Below, piece after piece: positions 1 through 8,703 of a stretch of DNA of 64,000 nucleotides. Location of the stretch: NCBI RefSeq assembly GCF_042680885.1, contig NZ_JBHUEO010000005.1:124001-188000 (forward strand), in the 5' to 3' direction. Position 1 is the first letter of the stretch. Every line of letters starts with the position of its first letter. Below the pieces are notes generated by a model. The model made no database searches. It saw only the letters and a program-made list of their open reading frames with translations, and had not been told where the DNA came from. The position numbers and the translations under genes are program-made. This stretch comes from Siminovitchia sediminis. Lineage in GTDB: Bacteria; Bacillota; Bacilli; Bacillales; Bacillaceae_C.

Positions 1-922
1 ATTGGATTCAACAGGTGCAATTAACTTAGATGAACTTCCGGAAAAGCTTGTTGTAATCGGCGGCGGATATATTGGAATTGAACTGGGAACAACGTACGCC
101 AATTTTGGAACAGAAGTAACAATTATCGAATATGAAAAAGACATTCTTGGCGGATTCGAAAAGCAGATGACTGCGTTAGTCAAACGCAATCTGAAAAAGA
201 AAAATGTAAATGTGATTACAAAAGCTGAGGCAAAAAGCGTGGAAGAAACGGAGTCCGGAGTGAAAGTAACCTACTCTTCAAAAGGGGAAGAACATACAAT
301 TGAAGCGGATTATGTTCTTGTTACCGTTGGAAGAAAGCCAAATACGGATGAGCTGGGGCTTGAACAAGTTGGAGTCAAAATGAATGACAAAGGCGTCATT
401 GAAGTCGATAAGCAACGCCGTACAAGTGTTCCAAATATTTTTGCGATCGGGGATATTGTTGAGGGCCCGATGCTTGCCCATAAAGCCTCTTATGAAGGTA
501 AAATTGCGGCAGAGGCCATCTCTGGACAATCCTCCGAAGTAGACTATCTGGGCATTCCGGCTGTAGTCTTCTCTGAACCTGAATTGGCTTCTGTTGGATA
601 TTCGGAACAGGATGCAAAAGATGAGGGGATTGAAGTGATTGCAGCAAGATTCCCATATGCTGCAAACGGCCGTGCACTCGCCCTCAATGAAACAGACGGA
701 TATGTAAAATTAATCACTCGTAAAGAGGATGGATTAATTATCGGCGGCCAAATCGCAGGTGCCAATGCTTCTGATATTATTGCAGAAATTGGACTGGCCA
801 TAGAATCAGGTATGACTGCAGAAGATGTAGCGATGACCATTCACGCTCACCCTACTTTAGGAGAAATGACGATGGAAGCTGCAGAAATTGCACTTGGAAC
901 ACCTATACATGTCATGAAGTAA
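1..922 (+). CDS. pdhD: Dihydrolipoyl dehydrogenase (E3), C-terminal two thirds, cut by window edge
   Basis: The reading frame is open from the window edge, so the N-terminal FAD-binding part, including the redox-active Cys pair, lies outside. The visible 306 residues hold the NAD-binding Rossmann motif GGGYIG (residues 20-25 of the fragment), the second FAD-contact segment AIGDIVEG and the dimerisation domain with the catalytic HAHPTLGE signature (about 281-288). E3 reoxidises dihydrolipoamide on the pyruvate dehydrogenase complex and passes electrons to NAD+. It is probably the last gene of a pdhABCD operon, because a strong hairpin terminator follows directly. Full-length family members have about 470 residues, so roughly 165 are missing. 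The assignment to the pyruvate complex, rather than the 2-oxoglutarate or branched-chain complex, rests on the downstream yktA/yktC/typA synteny. Confidence 0.95.
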   Translation, partial: LDSTGAINLDELPEKLVVIGGGYIGIELGTTYANFGTEVTIIEYEKDILGGFEKQMTALVKRNLKKKNVNVITKAEAKSVEETESGVKVTYSSKGEEHTIEADYVLVTVGRKPNTDELGLEQVGVKMNDKGVIEVDKQRRTSVPNIFAIGDIVEGPMLAHKASYEGKIAAEAISGQSSEVDYLGIPAVVFSEPELASVGYSEQDAKDEGIEVIAARFPYAANGRALALNETDGYVKLITRKEDGLIIGGQIAGANASDIIAEIGLAIESGMTAEDVAMTIHAHPTLGEMTMEAAEIALGTPIHVMK

Positions 923-927
923 GAAAT

Positions 928-958
928 AACCCATGGAATCTTGGTTCCATGGGTTTTT
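928..958 (+). terminator. Terminator after pdhD
   Basis: A 9-bp perfect stem (CCCATGGAA / TTCCATGGG) with a 6-nt loop is followed by five T residues, immediately after the pdhD stop codon. Confidence 0.9.
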
Positions 959-960
959 CC

Positions 961-1281
961 ATGCTGTATGGCCTAGATGTAAACAACTGTGTTGAGTTCA
1001 GCTCAGCACCTGTCGACCAGGACACATCATCCGGTGCTCCACATAATGGCATGTTCAACACAGAGGTTGGCCCCTGATATGCATGTATGCTCTTCATGAT
1101 GTAATAGAGGCAAGCTGCTGAGCAGCGACTGCAAGGCTGACACATCAGCATGGGTATGTTCCTCCAGGCGCCGTAAAAGGTATGCCCCTGACGCTTTTGT
1201 TCATTCCGCGTAAAAGTATCTTAAGAGCTGCATATACTCTTACAAAGTAATGCGACTAGTTTTTAAAGTTGGTGAGATTGT
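961..1281. other. Gap of about 320 bp with no recognisable gene
   Basis: No frame here has both a ribosome binding site and family-like composition. The minus-strand frame across it starts inside the pdhD terminator and looks accidental. B. subtilis has slp at this place, but no slp-like lipoprotein is visible. Confidence 0.5.
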
Positions 1282-1536
1282 ATGAAAAAATATGTGGCTA
1301 TGATCACCCAATTCTTTATTTGGAGCGGTTTTACAGTTGTGGAATGGCTGTCCGGAGACGACCGAATTCTTGCGAAGGCAACATTATTTGCCGTGTTTTT
1401 TTATCTGGCTTTTTTGCTTGGAAAAATGATTGTACAATCCAATAAAGTTGCAATAGTTGTTACAGTGGCAAGTTTGGCTGTGTATGGGGGAATTTATCTT
1501 TCATTAGATCTGCTGCAACACTCAACATTTTTGTAG
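1282..1536 (+). CDS. Small integral membrane protein, unknown function
   Basis: An 84-residue protein starting with MKKYVAM. A GGTGAG element 6 nt upstream of the ATG serves as ribosome binding site. Three hydrophobic stretches can be seen (about residues 5-20, 30-47 and 56-75), separated by short charged turns (SGDDR, QSNK), so it should span the membrane two or three times. I do not recognise a family. It stands alone between the pdhD terminator and a deacetylase lipoprotein gene. No enzymatic motif is visible. The good start signal, the proper charge distribution and the position between recognised genes argue that it is real. Confidence 0.6.
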   Translation: MKKYVAMITQFFIWSGFTVVEWLSGDDRILAKATLFAVFFYLAFLLGKMIVQSNKVAIVVTVASLAVYGGIYLSLDLLQHSTFL

Positions 1537-1620
1537 TCAATAACAGGAGTCTATCATTGGATAAAAAAGAAAGGTATAATGGTAGATATCCAAATTTTAG
1601 CAGTTCGGAAGGGGAAGTTT

Positions 1621-2436
1621 ATGAAAAAGTTTTTCATATTTCTGGCTGCTGTCTCGGTACTGGCAGCCTGCGGGGGAAACCCTGCAGTTCAGGAGGAAGA
1701 TGAGCATCCAAAGAGGGAGGATTCACAGCAGCAACAAACTTTAAAACCTGAAGAAGCAGAAGAAGATTCAGCGGTTCCAGACGGTACGGAGAAGGGGGAG
1801 GATACACCGCAATACAGGTTAAATGATCAATACGCTTTGGAGCCCATTAGTAACGCAAATCCCAGGGTTGTTCTTTTAACCATTGATGATGCACCGGATC
1901 AGTTTGCATTGGAAATGGCAAAAACATTAAAAAAATTGGACGCGCCGGCTATATTTTTTGTGAATGGACATTTCCTTAACAGCCCTGATAAAGAAGAGAT
2001 GTTAAAGGAGATTTATGATCTGGGGTTTTACATCGGAAATCATACATACTCCCATACGGATTTAACGACTTTGCCAGAAAAAAAGCAGAAAGAAGAAATA
2101 TTATCAGTCAATGAAATAGTTGAAAAAGTAACTGGGGAAAAGCCAAAGTTTTTCCGTGCACCCTTAGGTCATAATACGGATTTTAGTGAGCAGGTAGTGA
2201 AGGAGGAACAGATGCTGTTAATGAACTGGACATATGGCTACGATTGGGAACCAGACTATATGACTGAGGATGGAATCGCAGATATCATGGTTAATACTCC
2301 GTATTTGCAAGACGGCGCCAATTTGCTTATGCACGACCGTGAGTGGACAAAAGATGGCCTGGAGCAGATCGTCACAGGGCTTCGGGATAAAGGCTATGAG
2401 ATTGCAGATCCCGGATTAATTCAAATCAATGAATGA
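1621..2436 (+). CDS. Polysaccharide deacetylase (NodB-type) lipoprotein
   Basis: Start chosen at the ATG giving MKKFFIF, preceded by AAGGGGA, rather than an upstream in-frame start, because it gives a clean lipoprotein signal ending in LAAC (Cys at about residue 17). An acidic, Gln-rich linker follows (to about residue 70), then a NodB homology domain. That domain carries IDDAP (metal-binding Asp motif), HTYSH (metal-binding His motif), FFRAPLG (Arg-Pro-Gly motif) and LLMHD near the end. The family removes acetyl groups from GlcNAc in cell wall or surface polymers. This protein would be anchored on the outer face of the membrane. The substrate cannot be told from sequence. The first motif reads TIDDAP in place of the more common TFDDGP, which is seen in several Bacillus lipoprotein members. 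Confidence 0.88.
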   Translation: MKKFFIFLAAVSVLAACGGNPAVQEEDEHPKREDSQQQQTLKPEEAEEDSAVPDGTEKGEDTPQYRLNDQYALEPISNANPRVVLLTIDDAPDQFALEMAKTLKKLDAPAIFFVNGHFLNSPDKEEMLKEIYDLGFYIGNHTYSHTDLTTLPEKKQKEEILSVNEIVEKVTGEKPKFFRAPLGHNTDFSEQVVKEEQMLLMNWTYGYDWEPDYMTEDGIADIMVNTPYLQDGANLLMHDREWTKDGLEQIVTGLRDKGYEIADPGLIQINE

Positions 2437-2537
2437 TTTCCTATGAAGTTTTTTACTATTCAGCCTGATGCTTTGTTAAAATAGGGTCCTGTAAGTTCTT
2501 TAAGGAGAGTTGTAGAGACAAATTAAAAACGTTTATC

Positions 2538-2568
2538 AAGGGAGCATCCACATGGGAGCTCCTTTTAT
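2538..2568 (+). terminator. Probable terminator after the deacetylase gene
   Basis: An 8-bp stem including one G-T pair (AAGGGAGC / GCTCCTTT) is followed by TTTTATATT. Confidence 0.65.
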
Positions 2569-2619
2569 ATTACAAAAGGTGAGACGAAGGCAAAGAACAA
2601 AAAGGAAGGGTGGATAGTA

Positions 2620-3566
2620 ATGGAAAATTGGAAAACAAGAGTCACAGACATATTAGGCATTCAGTGCGCGATCATACAGGGAGGATTCTTGCTTATGCCG
2701 ACTTGGCTTCTGCGGTATCCAATGCAGGGGGATTGGGACGAATTACAGCTATGTCATTGCCAATTCCTGATGCGTTAAAGAAAGAAATTAGAAAAACAAA
2801 ATCGATGACAAATAAACCTTTCGGCATAAATTTTGCTATTGGCCAGCATGGACGCCCTTTCGAAGATATGCTTGAAGCTGCAATGGAAGAAGGGGTGGGA
2901 GCGTTATCTGTGACCGGCGGTAACACGGAAAAATTTTTCAAACTGCTGGAGGGAGTCCCTGTCAACAAGCTCGTTCTCGTTGCGTCCAAACGCCAGGCAG
3001 TTTAAGCTGAAGAACTTGGAGCTGTTGCTGTTATAGTGGTTGGACAGGAGGGAGGAGGGCATATCGGAAGAGAGGATACAGGGACGTTTGTACTCATCCC
3101 CGCTGTTGTCGACGCGGTCACCATTCCCGTTATTGCCGCTGGCGGTATTGCTGACGGCAGAGGGATAATGGCGGCCTTTTGCCTCGTAGCAAAAGGAAAT
3201 AGAAACGGGCACAAGATTTATCTCCACGACTGAATGTGTTCACGCCTCTGAACAATACAAGCAGGCAATGATTAACAGCACTGAATTGGATACAGCAGAA
3301 ATCAAAGAACATTGAAAGCCCCGGGTCGTGTAAATGCCACGCCATGGTCCAATCAAATTATCAAACTAGAACAGGCAGGGGCGGGATATGAGAAATAAAG
3401 CCGTATATAAGCGGAACAGCCAACAAAAGGTATATATACGAAGGAAAGCCGGAAGAAGGTTTCGGGTGGGCCGGACAAGCAGTCGCCTGATTCATGAAAT
3501 TTGCACTCACGATTTGATCACATCGATGATCAAAGATGCGAAAAATACGTTTGAAATGGAGTGTTG
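2620..3566 (+). pseudogene. Decayed nitronate monooxygenase (2-nitropropane dioxygenase family)
   Basis: The original start is the ATG at 2620 (MENWKTRVTDILGI), typical of this FMN enzyme family, which oxidises alkyl nitronates. The frame breaks near 2680-2690, where the text changes to LAYADLASAVSNAGGLG. A stop replaces a Lys codon at 3003-3005 inside the usual AVKAEELGA segment. A further shift lies near 3190, where another frame reads GTRFISTTECVHASEQYK. The C-terminal EEGFGWAGQA motif (about 3452-3478) is again in another frame. Motifs such as VGQEGGGH and PVIAAGGIADGRG are still easy to read, so the decay is recent. Several independent lesions make sequencing error an unlikely full explanation. 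Confidence 0.9.
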
Positions 3567-3570
3567 ATTA

Positions 3571-3858
3571 ATGGAATATCAGTATCCTATTTCCCATCAT
3601 TGGACAACTGAGGAAATTGTAGATGTCATACACTTTTTTCAATCTATTGAGCGAGCGTATGAGAAAGGAATTAACAGAAGTGAGCTGATGCAGGCTTACC
3701 GGCGTTTTAAAGAGATTGTACCGGGTAAAGCAGATGAAAAGAACATTTGTAATGATTTTGAAGAGGTGAGCGGCTATTCAGCATATCAGACAGTAAAAAA
3801 GATGAAGCAGGCGGAGGATGGCGAATTCCTTCGAATGCCAGAATTGGGCAAGGAATAA
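3571..3858 (+). CDS. yktA: UPF0223 family protein YktA
   Basis: A 95-residue soluble protein starting MEYQYP, with the family-typical WTTEEIVDVI near the N terminus and AYRRFKEIVPGKA in the middle. It matches the size and pattern of B. subtilis YktA. A GGAGTG element lies 7 nt before the ATG. No enzymatic residues are evident and the family function is unknown; the fold is a small helical bundle. Its position upstream of yktC agrees with B. subtilis order, although yktB (DUF1054) is not present between them here. Confidence 0.88.
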   Translation: MEYQYPISHHWTTEEIVDVIHFFQSIERAYEKGINRSELMQAYRRFKEIVPGKADEKNICNDFEEVSGYSAYQTVKKMKQAEDGEFLRMPELGKE

Positions 3859-4033
3859 CAAGTGTTTATTATTATCGACAGACGGGTAGTGATTAACTAA
3901 AGCCATTTATCGTAATAATTCAGCTGGGTAAGTGCACAATTTTGTTACCGGCAAACCGTCGGCAACATACGATATAGTAAGCGATTTGATAAGGTGAGCA
4001 CTTGCATACTAATCCCGGAAGGAGTGTTTAATA

Positions 4034-4228
4034 ATGAAGCAAGTCGTCAACACTTATCGAAAGAAGTCTATGGATAAACAGAAGCTTGCTGTTCTGCAGC
4101 TAGAATTGAACTATGAACTTGCGGTTTTATTTGATGCGATGCAGGAAAATGATGAAGATATGAAAACAAAAGCAAAACGCAAATTAGAAAGAATTCGCTC
4201 TGAATTGATGAAGATGGAAGCCTTATAA
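4034..4228 (+). CDS. Small highly charged protein (YkzI-like)
   Basis: A 64-residue protein with no membrane segment, rich in Lys, Glu, Met and Leu, and probably one or two long amphipathic helices. GGAAGGAG lies upstream of the ATG. Position and size match B. subtilis ykzI, which also follows yktA, but sequence identity is only inferred from context. A perfect terminator follows 30 bp later, so the gene forms its own unit or the end of the yktA unit. Function unknown. Confidence 0.65.
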   Translation: MKQVVNTYRKKSMDKQKLAVLQLELNYELAVLFDAMQENDEDMKTKAKRKLERIRSELMKMEAL

Positions 4229-4254
4229 AATTGGATAGGAAACTTAATGAAATT

Positions 4255-4300
4255 GAGACGAACTCCATTCATGTTTTCATGAAGAAGTTCGTCTTTTTAA
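4255..4300 (+). terminator. Terminator after the small charged protein gene
   Basis: An 8-bp stem (GACGAACT / AGTTCGTC) is followed by TTTTT. Confidence 0.9.
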
Positions 4301-4745
4301 AAGTTAGGGTTTAACATGTTTATCTGCTATTTTATTTAAACCGCACGCATATTTTCGGGGTCAGATGACCAATGCCCTCGTTTAAAACCACGGGAAATCA
4401 CTCCCACTTCTATATTTATTCCAAAACGACTCGTAACTGGAGCTTCGGCAGCACCACATAACCCGGGTTAATCTGCCTATGTTCTGCGCTTGCTGGAGAC
4501 GGTCTGAGGCGGCTGTTGACAGCGGGCATGTGTCAGGCCTTTTGAGAAAGAAATAAATGATCCTGGGGGAGAAAAAAACAGGCAAGGAATGGCGTTGTCA
4601 ACTCTCGTCAAACCTGTTAAGCTCCCATTATTTTCCCTTGTACCTGTCTCCAGGGATCTCAGCATTGCATTTTCTGATCATCGCTTGAAATGAACAACGA
4701 TATTCAATAAGCTGTTAGGTAAGCATAGATATACGGAGGATACGA
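4301..4745. other. Gap of about 445 bp with no recognisable gene
   Basis: Two overlapping minus-strand frames of 62-67 codons exist but lack ribosome binding sites and look like random translation. yktB would be expected nearby in B. subtilis order, but no remnant of it can be recognised. The last 20 bp hold the yktC ribosome binding site (ACGGAGGA). Confidence 0.5.
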
Positions 4746-5549
4746 ATGGAAAATTGGACGAGGATTGATCAACAGGTCAAATTGTGGCTTCAAGAAGCCG
4801 GTAATAAGATTGTCACTTCTTTTAAAACATCACCCGAAATTATGTACAAAACAAATCCGGATGATTTGGTAACAAATATCGATCAGGAAACTGAACAATT
4901 TTTTACAGATAAAATCAGAGAAGCGTTTCCTGGCCATCACATTTTAGGTGAAGAGGGATTTGGTGATCCATTGACAGACTTGGAGGGGATTGTCTGGATC
5001 ATTGATCCGATTGACGGTACAACCAATTTTGTCCACCAGCAGCGCAATTTTATGATTTCCATAGGAATTTATGAAGATGGCTCACCGCGCTTGGGTTATG
5101 TTTATGACGTTGTATTTAAAGAACTCTATTATGCGAAGGCGGGGGAAGGGGCTTATTGGAATGACATGAAACTTCCTCCTTTGAAAGAGGTGCCGTTAGA
5201 GCAAGCGTTAATCGGCATTAATTCAACATGGCTTACTTCCAATCGGCTGCTGGAACCGAAAGATACATTGGTACCGCTCGTGAATGATGTCAGAGGGACT
5301 CGCTCCTACGGGTCGGCGGCCTTGGAATTTGTTTTTGTTGCTACCGGAAGACTGGATGCATATATAACGATGCGGTTGTCGCCTTGGGATTTTGCCGGAG
5401 GAAAAATTATTGTGGAAGAAGTAGGCGGCAAGGTAACAAATGTAAAAGGAGAGCCGCTGCATTTACTGGGAAAGAACTCGATTCTCGTCGCCCGTCCGGG
5501 GTTGCATGAAAAGATTATTCAGGACTATCTGTCAAAAGGTATGAATTAA
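4746..5549 (+). CDS. yktC: Inositol monophosphatase family protein YktC
   Basis: A 267-residue soluble enzyme of the Li+-sensitive, Mg2+-dependent phosphatase superfamily. All three metal-site motifs are present: GEE at about residues 68-70, WIIDPIDGTTNFVH at about 84-97 (Asp87 and Asp90) and PWDFAGG near the C terminus, followed by EEVGG. The family hydrolyses inositol phosphates and, in some members, fructose-1,6-bisphosphate or NADP; the exact substrate is not readable. Start: ATG with GGAGGA 7 nt upstream. The gene converges on ylaF, with one hairpin between them. Confidence 0.92.
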   Translation: MENWTRIDQQVKLWLQEAGNKIVTSFKTSPEIMYKTNPDDLVTNIDQETEQFFTDKIREAFPGHHILGEEGFGDPLTDLEGIVWIIDPIDGTTNFVHQQRNFMISIGIYEDGSPRLGYVYDVVFKELYYAKAGEGAYWNDMKLPPLKEVPLEQALIGINSTWLTSNRLLEPKDTLVPLVNDVRGTRSYGSAALEFVFVATGRLDAYITMRLSPWDFAGGKIIVEEVGGKVTNVKGEPLHLLGKNSILVARPGLHEKIIQDYLSKGMN

Positions 5550-5580
5550 AAAGACGGCTCAGCTGTGTGCTGGGCCGTTG
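5548..5580 (-). terminator. Terminator of ylaF, possibly shared with yktC
   Basis: A stem with one G-T pair (ACGGCTCAG / CTGGGCCGT). The T-run lies on the minus-strand side, so the arrangement serves ylaF first. Confidence 0.75.
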
Positions 5581-5614
5581 CTGAATATGTTTTCAGGTTT
5601 AAAGCAACTTGTTA

Positions 5615-5800
5615 CTATAATTTTCCCGACTCTTTGAACTTTTTCTTTGTGGCAAAACCATATCCCATCACTGCAATCAAAACGATAAGACAGATCATCA
5701 TACCAAGTATACTCCCGGCACCGAGGGAAAAACCCGCTCCTATAATAGAAAACGCTGCAACGATAGCCAATATTAAAAAATTCCATTTTATGCCATTCAC
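5615..5800 (-). CDS. ylaF: Small membrane protein YlaF (DUF5325 family)
   Basis: Start chosen at a GTG giving MNGIKWNF, because GGAGGG lies about 8 nt upstream; longer in-frame starts have no such signal. The 61-residue product has two hydrophobic helices (about residues 4-24 and 26-46) and a basic KKKFKESGK tail facing the cytoplasm. It matches YlaF in size and in position, divergent from typA. Function unknown. Confidence 0.8.
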   Translation of the reverse strand: MNGIKWNFLILAIVAAFSIIGAGFSLGAGSILGMMICLIVLIAVMGYGFATKKKFKESGKL

Positions 5801-5859
5801 ATTGTTCGCCCTCCTCATCCTTTTATTGTACAAAAAAATTAACTACTTGACCACTACTG

Positions 5860-5868
5860 TGATATAAT
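5860..5868 (+). promoter_or_regulatory. Candidate extended -10 promoter of typA
   Basis: TGATATAAT is a perfect extended -10 element about 50 bp upstream of the typA start. No good -35 box is spaced 17 bp upstream, which is common with extended -10 promoters. Confidence 0.55.
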
Positions 5869-5916
5869 TACTGAGTTATATGCAAACTTGCATTTATTCA
5901 GGCAGGAGGAACTACT

Positions 5917-7755
5917 TTGAAAACAAGAAACGATTTAAGAAATATAGCAATCATTGCCCACGTTGACCATGGAAAGACTACATTGGTCGATCAGCTTCTC
6001 AAGCAATCCGGCACTTTCCGTATCAATGAGCAAGTAGAAGACAGGGTGATGGACTCAAATGACTTGGAACGTGAGCGGGGAATTACAATTTTGGCAAAAA
6101 ATACCGCTATTCAATATAAAGATACAAAAATTAACATTTTGGATACACCCGGACACGCTGATTTTGGCGGTGAAGTAGAACGTATCCTAAAAATGGTGGA
6201 CGGCGTACTACTAGTTGTGGATGCATACGAAGGATGTATGCCGCAAACACGATTTGTATTAAAAAAAGCTCTCGAGCAAGACTTGACGCCTATCGTTGTA
6301 GTAAATAAAATTGATAAACCATTTGCACGGCCGGCGGAAGTCGTTGATGAGGTATTGGAGCTTTTTATAGAATTGGACGCAAACGATGAGCAATTGGAGT
6401 TTCCTGTGATATATGCTTCAGGGATTAACGGGACAGCAAGCCGTGAACCTGATCAGCAGGATGAAACGATGGAAGTTTTATACGAGACGATCTTGGGAAA
6501 AATCCCGGCACCGCCGGAGAACAGAGATGAACCGCTTCAGCTCCAGGTGTCGTTATTGGATTATGACAATTATGTCGGCCGGATCGGAATCGGAAGGATT
6601 TTTCGTGGAACCATTAAGGTCGGACAGCAAGTGGCCTTAATGAAACAGGACGGAAGCATAAAGCAGTTTCGTGTAACCAAGCTATTTGGTTTTTTCGGCT
6701 TAAAAAGAACTGAAATTCAAGAGGCATCTTCCGGAGACATTGTGGCGGTTTCCGGCATGGAGGATATTAACGTTGGAGAAACTCTTTGTCCTGTAGACTA
6801 TCAGGATCCTCTTCCCATGCCAAAAATTGATGAACCGACTCTACAGATGACTTTCTCTGTGAACAACAGCCCATTTTCCGGCCGAGAAGGGAAATTTGTA
6901 ACAGCTCGCAAAATAGAGGAAAGGCTTAAAACCCAGCTTGAAACAGACGTTAGCCTGCGGGTAGAAGAAACAGATTCTCCAGATGCCTGGATTGTTTCAG
7001 GCAGGGGAGAACTCCACCTTTCCATACTGATTGAAAATATGCGGAGGGAAGGTTTTGAACTTCAAGTTTCCAAACCGCAGGTGATTGTAAAAGAAATTGA
7101 TGGTACCCTTTGTGAACCAATAGAACACGTTCAAATTGATACACCTGAAGAATATACCGGGAGTATCATTGAATCACTCGGTACCCGTAAAGGAACCATG
7201 CTCGATATGATGAACAATGGAAAAGGCCAGGTCCGATTAATCTTTCATGTCCCTGCAAGAGGACTTATTGGGTATAGAACGGAATTTATGTCTATCACAC
7301 GCGGCTATGGAATACTGAATCATACCTTTGACAGCTATCAGCCTATGGCAGCGGGACAAGTTGGAGGCCGCCGACAAGGAGTGCTAGTTTCAATGGAAAC
7401 CGGTAAAGCGACCACATACGGAATTATGCACATTGAAGATAGAGGTACTATCTTTGTTGAACCAGGTACGGAAATTTATGAAGGTATGATCGTCGGGGAG
7501 CATAACCGGGATAATGATTTGGCTGTCAATATTACGAAAACAAAACATGCAACAAACGTCCGGTCTGCCACGAAAGACCAAACGACAGTCATTAAGAGGC
7601 CGAAAATTATGTCCCTGGAAGAATCTTTGGAATACTTGAATGACGATGAGTTATGTGAGGTAACGCCTGAATCTATTCGCCTGCGAAAAACAATTTTGAA
7701 CAAAAATGAACGGGAAAAAGCGGCGAAAAAGAAAAAGTTTGGTGAAATAGGTTAA
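5917..7755 (+). CDS. typA: Ribosome-associated GTPase TypA/BipA
   Basis: 612 residues, the usual length. Start is TTG with AGGAGG 9 nt upstream. G-domain motifs: AHVDHGKT (residues 14-21), RERGITI (52-58), DTPGH (76-80) and NKID (130-133). Beta-barrel domain II, two EF-G-like domains and the BipA-specific C-terminal domain (GLIGYRTEF, GYGILNHTF, HATNVRSA) follow. BipA binds the ribosome like a translation factor and supports 50S assembly and stress or low-temperature growth. It stands alone: an extended -10 promoter precedes it and a hairpin terminator follows. Confidence 0.97.
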   Translation: MKTRNDLRNIAIIAHVDHGKTTLVDQLLKQSGTFRINEQVEDRVMDSNDLERERGITILAKNTAIQYKDTKINILDTPGHADFGGEVERILKMVDGVLLVVDAYEGCMPQTRFVLKKALEQDLTPIVVVNKIDKPFARPAEVVDEVLELFIELDANDEQLEFPVIYASGINGTASREPDQQDETMEVLYETILGKIPAPPENRDEPLQLQVSLLDYDNYVGRIGIGRIFRGTIKVGQQVALMKQDGSIKQFRVTKLFGFFGLKRTEIQEASSGDIVAVSGMEDINVGETLCPVDYQDPLPMPKIDEPTLQMTFSVNNSPFSGREGKFVTARKIEERLKTQLETDVSLRVEETDSPDAWIVSGRGELHLSILIENMRREGFELQVSKPQVIVKEIDGTLCEPIEHVQIDTPEEYTGSIIESLGTRKGTMLDMMNNGKGQVRLIFHVPARGLIGYRTEFMSITRGYGILNHTFDSYQPMAAGQVGGRRQGVLVSMETGKATTYGIMHIEDRGTIFVEPGTEIYEGMIVGEHNRDNDLAVNITKTKHATNVRSATKDQTTVIKRPKIMSLEESLEYLNDDELCEVTPESIRLRKTILNKNEREKAAKKKKFGEIG

Positions 7756-7784
7756 CCTGACATCAAAATATGATATGCTTATTT

Positions 7785-7813
7785 GGGATTCCTTTTTAAA
7801 GGAATCCCTTTCT
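7785..7813 (+). terminator. Terminator after typA
   Basis: An 11-bp perfect stem (GGGATTCCTTT / AAAGGAATCCC) with a 2-nt loop, then TTTCT. Confidence 0.85.
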
Positions 7814-7835
7814 AAAGGTTTAGGAGGTAGCAGGA

Positions 7836-8198
7836 ATGAATTTCATGGGTAGTCTGTTTTTTGTTCTTGGCTTGACAAAAGCAGACCAAGCTGCAATTGA
7901 CAGATTTTCTCCTTTTTTAAAGTTTTATTATCAACAGACCCAAAGTGCAGAAACAGCGAATTGGCTCATGTTCTTTACAATATTTGGATTATGTATTTTG
8001 GTGTATAAACTTGGTTTTGCCAAAAAACTTCCGCTGTTAAAATCAGCCATCATTTATATTTTTATGTTTGTTGGCTGTACGATGCTCACTTTTCTTGCAA
8101 TCTTCCTTCCGATTGCAGAAGGATTGGTTATTGCAGCCTTAATCCTTATCATCTACAAAATCAGGCTAAATAAGGAGAAAAAAGCAGGAAACATTTAA
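7836..8198 (+). CDS. ylaH: YlaH-like membrane protein
   Basis: 120 residues. TAGGAGG precedes the ATG. An N-terminal stretch (about residues 4-14) is moderately hydrophobic, and three clear transmembrane helices lie at about 46-62, 72-88 and 90-110, ending in a basic tail (RLNKEKKAG). B. subtilis YlaH is the syntenic homolog between typA and ylaI; function unknown. The gene follows the typA terminator closely, so it needs its own promoter or read-through. A branched hairpin terminator lies at its stop codon. Confidence 0.82.
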   Translation: MNFMGSLFFVLGLTKADQAAIDRFSPFLKFYYQQTQSAETANWLMFFTIFGLCILVYKLGFAKKLPLLKSAIIYIFMFVGCTMLTFLAIFLPIAEGLVIAALILIIYKIRLNKEKKAGNI

Positions 8199-8239
8199 AA
8201 AGACCTCAAACCGATTTGGATCGGCTTTCGGTCTTTTTG
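8196..8239 (+). terminator. Terminator after ylaH
   Basis: Outer stem AAAGACC / GGTCTTT enclosing an inner CCGA / TCGG stem, followed by a T-run. Confidence 0.85.
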
Positions 8240-8300
8240 CTTTTACATAAAAAGAATCCGCTATTTCTTTAATGAACGCTACTCTTGGCTTTTCTAATTG

Positions 8301-8422
8301 TTCAGCTTCGGACGGCAGGGGCTCGAGGTCGCTTCGGTCCAGTCAATGAAGTCTGTAGAACGACTTCATATGTCTGGACCTCCAGCGCTAGTCGCCCCTG
8401 AGCAGGGGCCCTCCGCTTTTCC
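8301..8422 (-). repeat. GC-rich dispersed intergenic repeat, copy 1
   Basis: Read on the minus strand, the element begins GAAAAGCGGAGGGC, contains CTAGCGCTGGAG, and ends with GAGCCCCTGCCGTC and an AGCTG tail. Both ends and the middle motif recur in the region between sigG and ylmC (62076-62452). It is non-coding and GC-richer than its flanks. It resembles the intergenic repeats beginning AAAAGCGGA that are scattered through Bacillaceae genomes. A second, internal near-palindrome pairs GTCCAGACATATGAAGTCG with CGACTTCATTGACTGGAC-like text. Confidence 0.7.
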
Positions 8423-8423
8423 T

Positions 8424-8624
8424 TTAAAAATCCCTCTTTTTTCGCTTAAAGCTGTATAACTGAAATTGCCCGCTTGCAAATCTTGCTTTCGTTTTATCTT
8501 CGATTCTTTTATGGCATTCTTCACACATGTACGTATGAATCGGCCGATTTCTTAGTTTTTTTGCAAGGGGTGTGTCATTTTCCAGTTCTTGTTGTTTATC
8601 GCAAATGACGCATTGAACTTTCAA
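8424..8624 (-). CDS. ylaI: Small zinc-finger-like protein YlaI (DUF2197)
   Basis: Start chosen at TTG (MKVQCVICD): the GAGGTGG element sits 5 nt upstream, and the upstream in-frame GTG would overlap that element. The 66-residue product has two CxxC pairs (CVIC near residue 5 and CEEC near residue 38), which would bind one zinc, and a very basic C terminus (SFKRKKR). It matches YlaI in size and place. A TATAAT -10 box on the minus strand (8663-8668) lies about 40 bp upstream. Function unknown. Confidence 0.83.
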   Translation of the reverse strand: MKVQCVICDKQQELENDTPLAKKLRNRPIHTYMCEECHKRIEDKTKARFASGQFQLYSFKRKKRDF

Positions 8625-8703
8625 GCTGACCACCTCAGTTTAAGAATGAGTTATCCTCTTTCATTATAACATGCAGCCACAGCAGCTTGAATTGCCAGCA
8701 TTA

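Noticed and set aside
912..1151. Minus-strand 79-codon frame after pdhD
   Set aside because: It overlaps the pdhD terminator, has no ribosome binding site and no plausible protein pattern.
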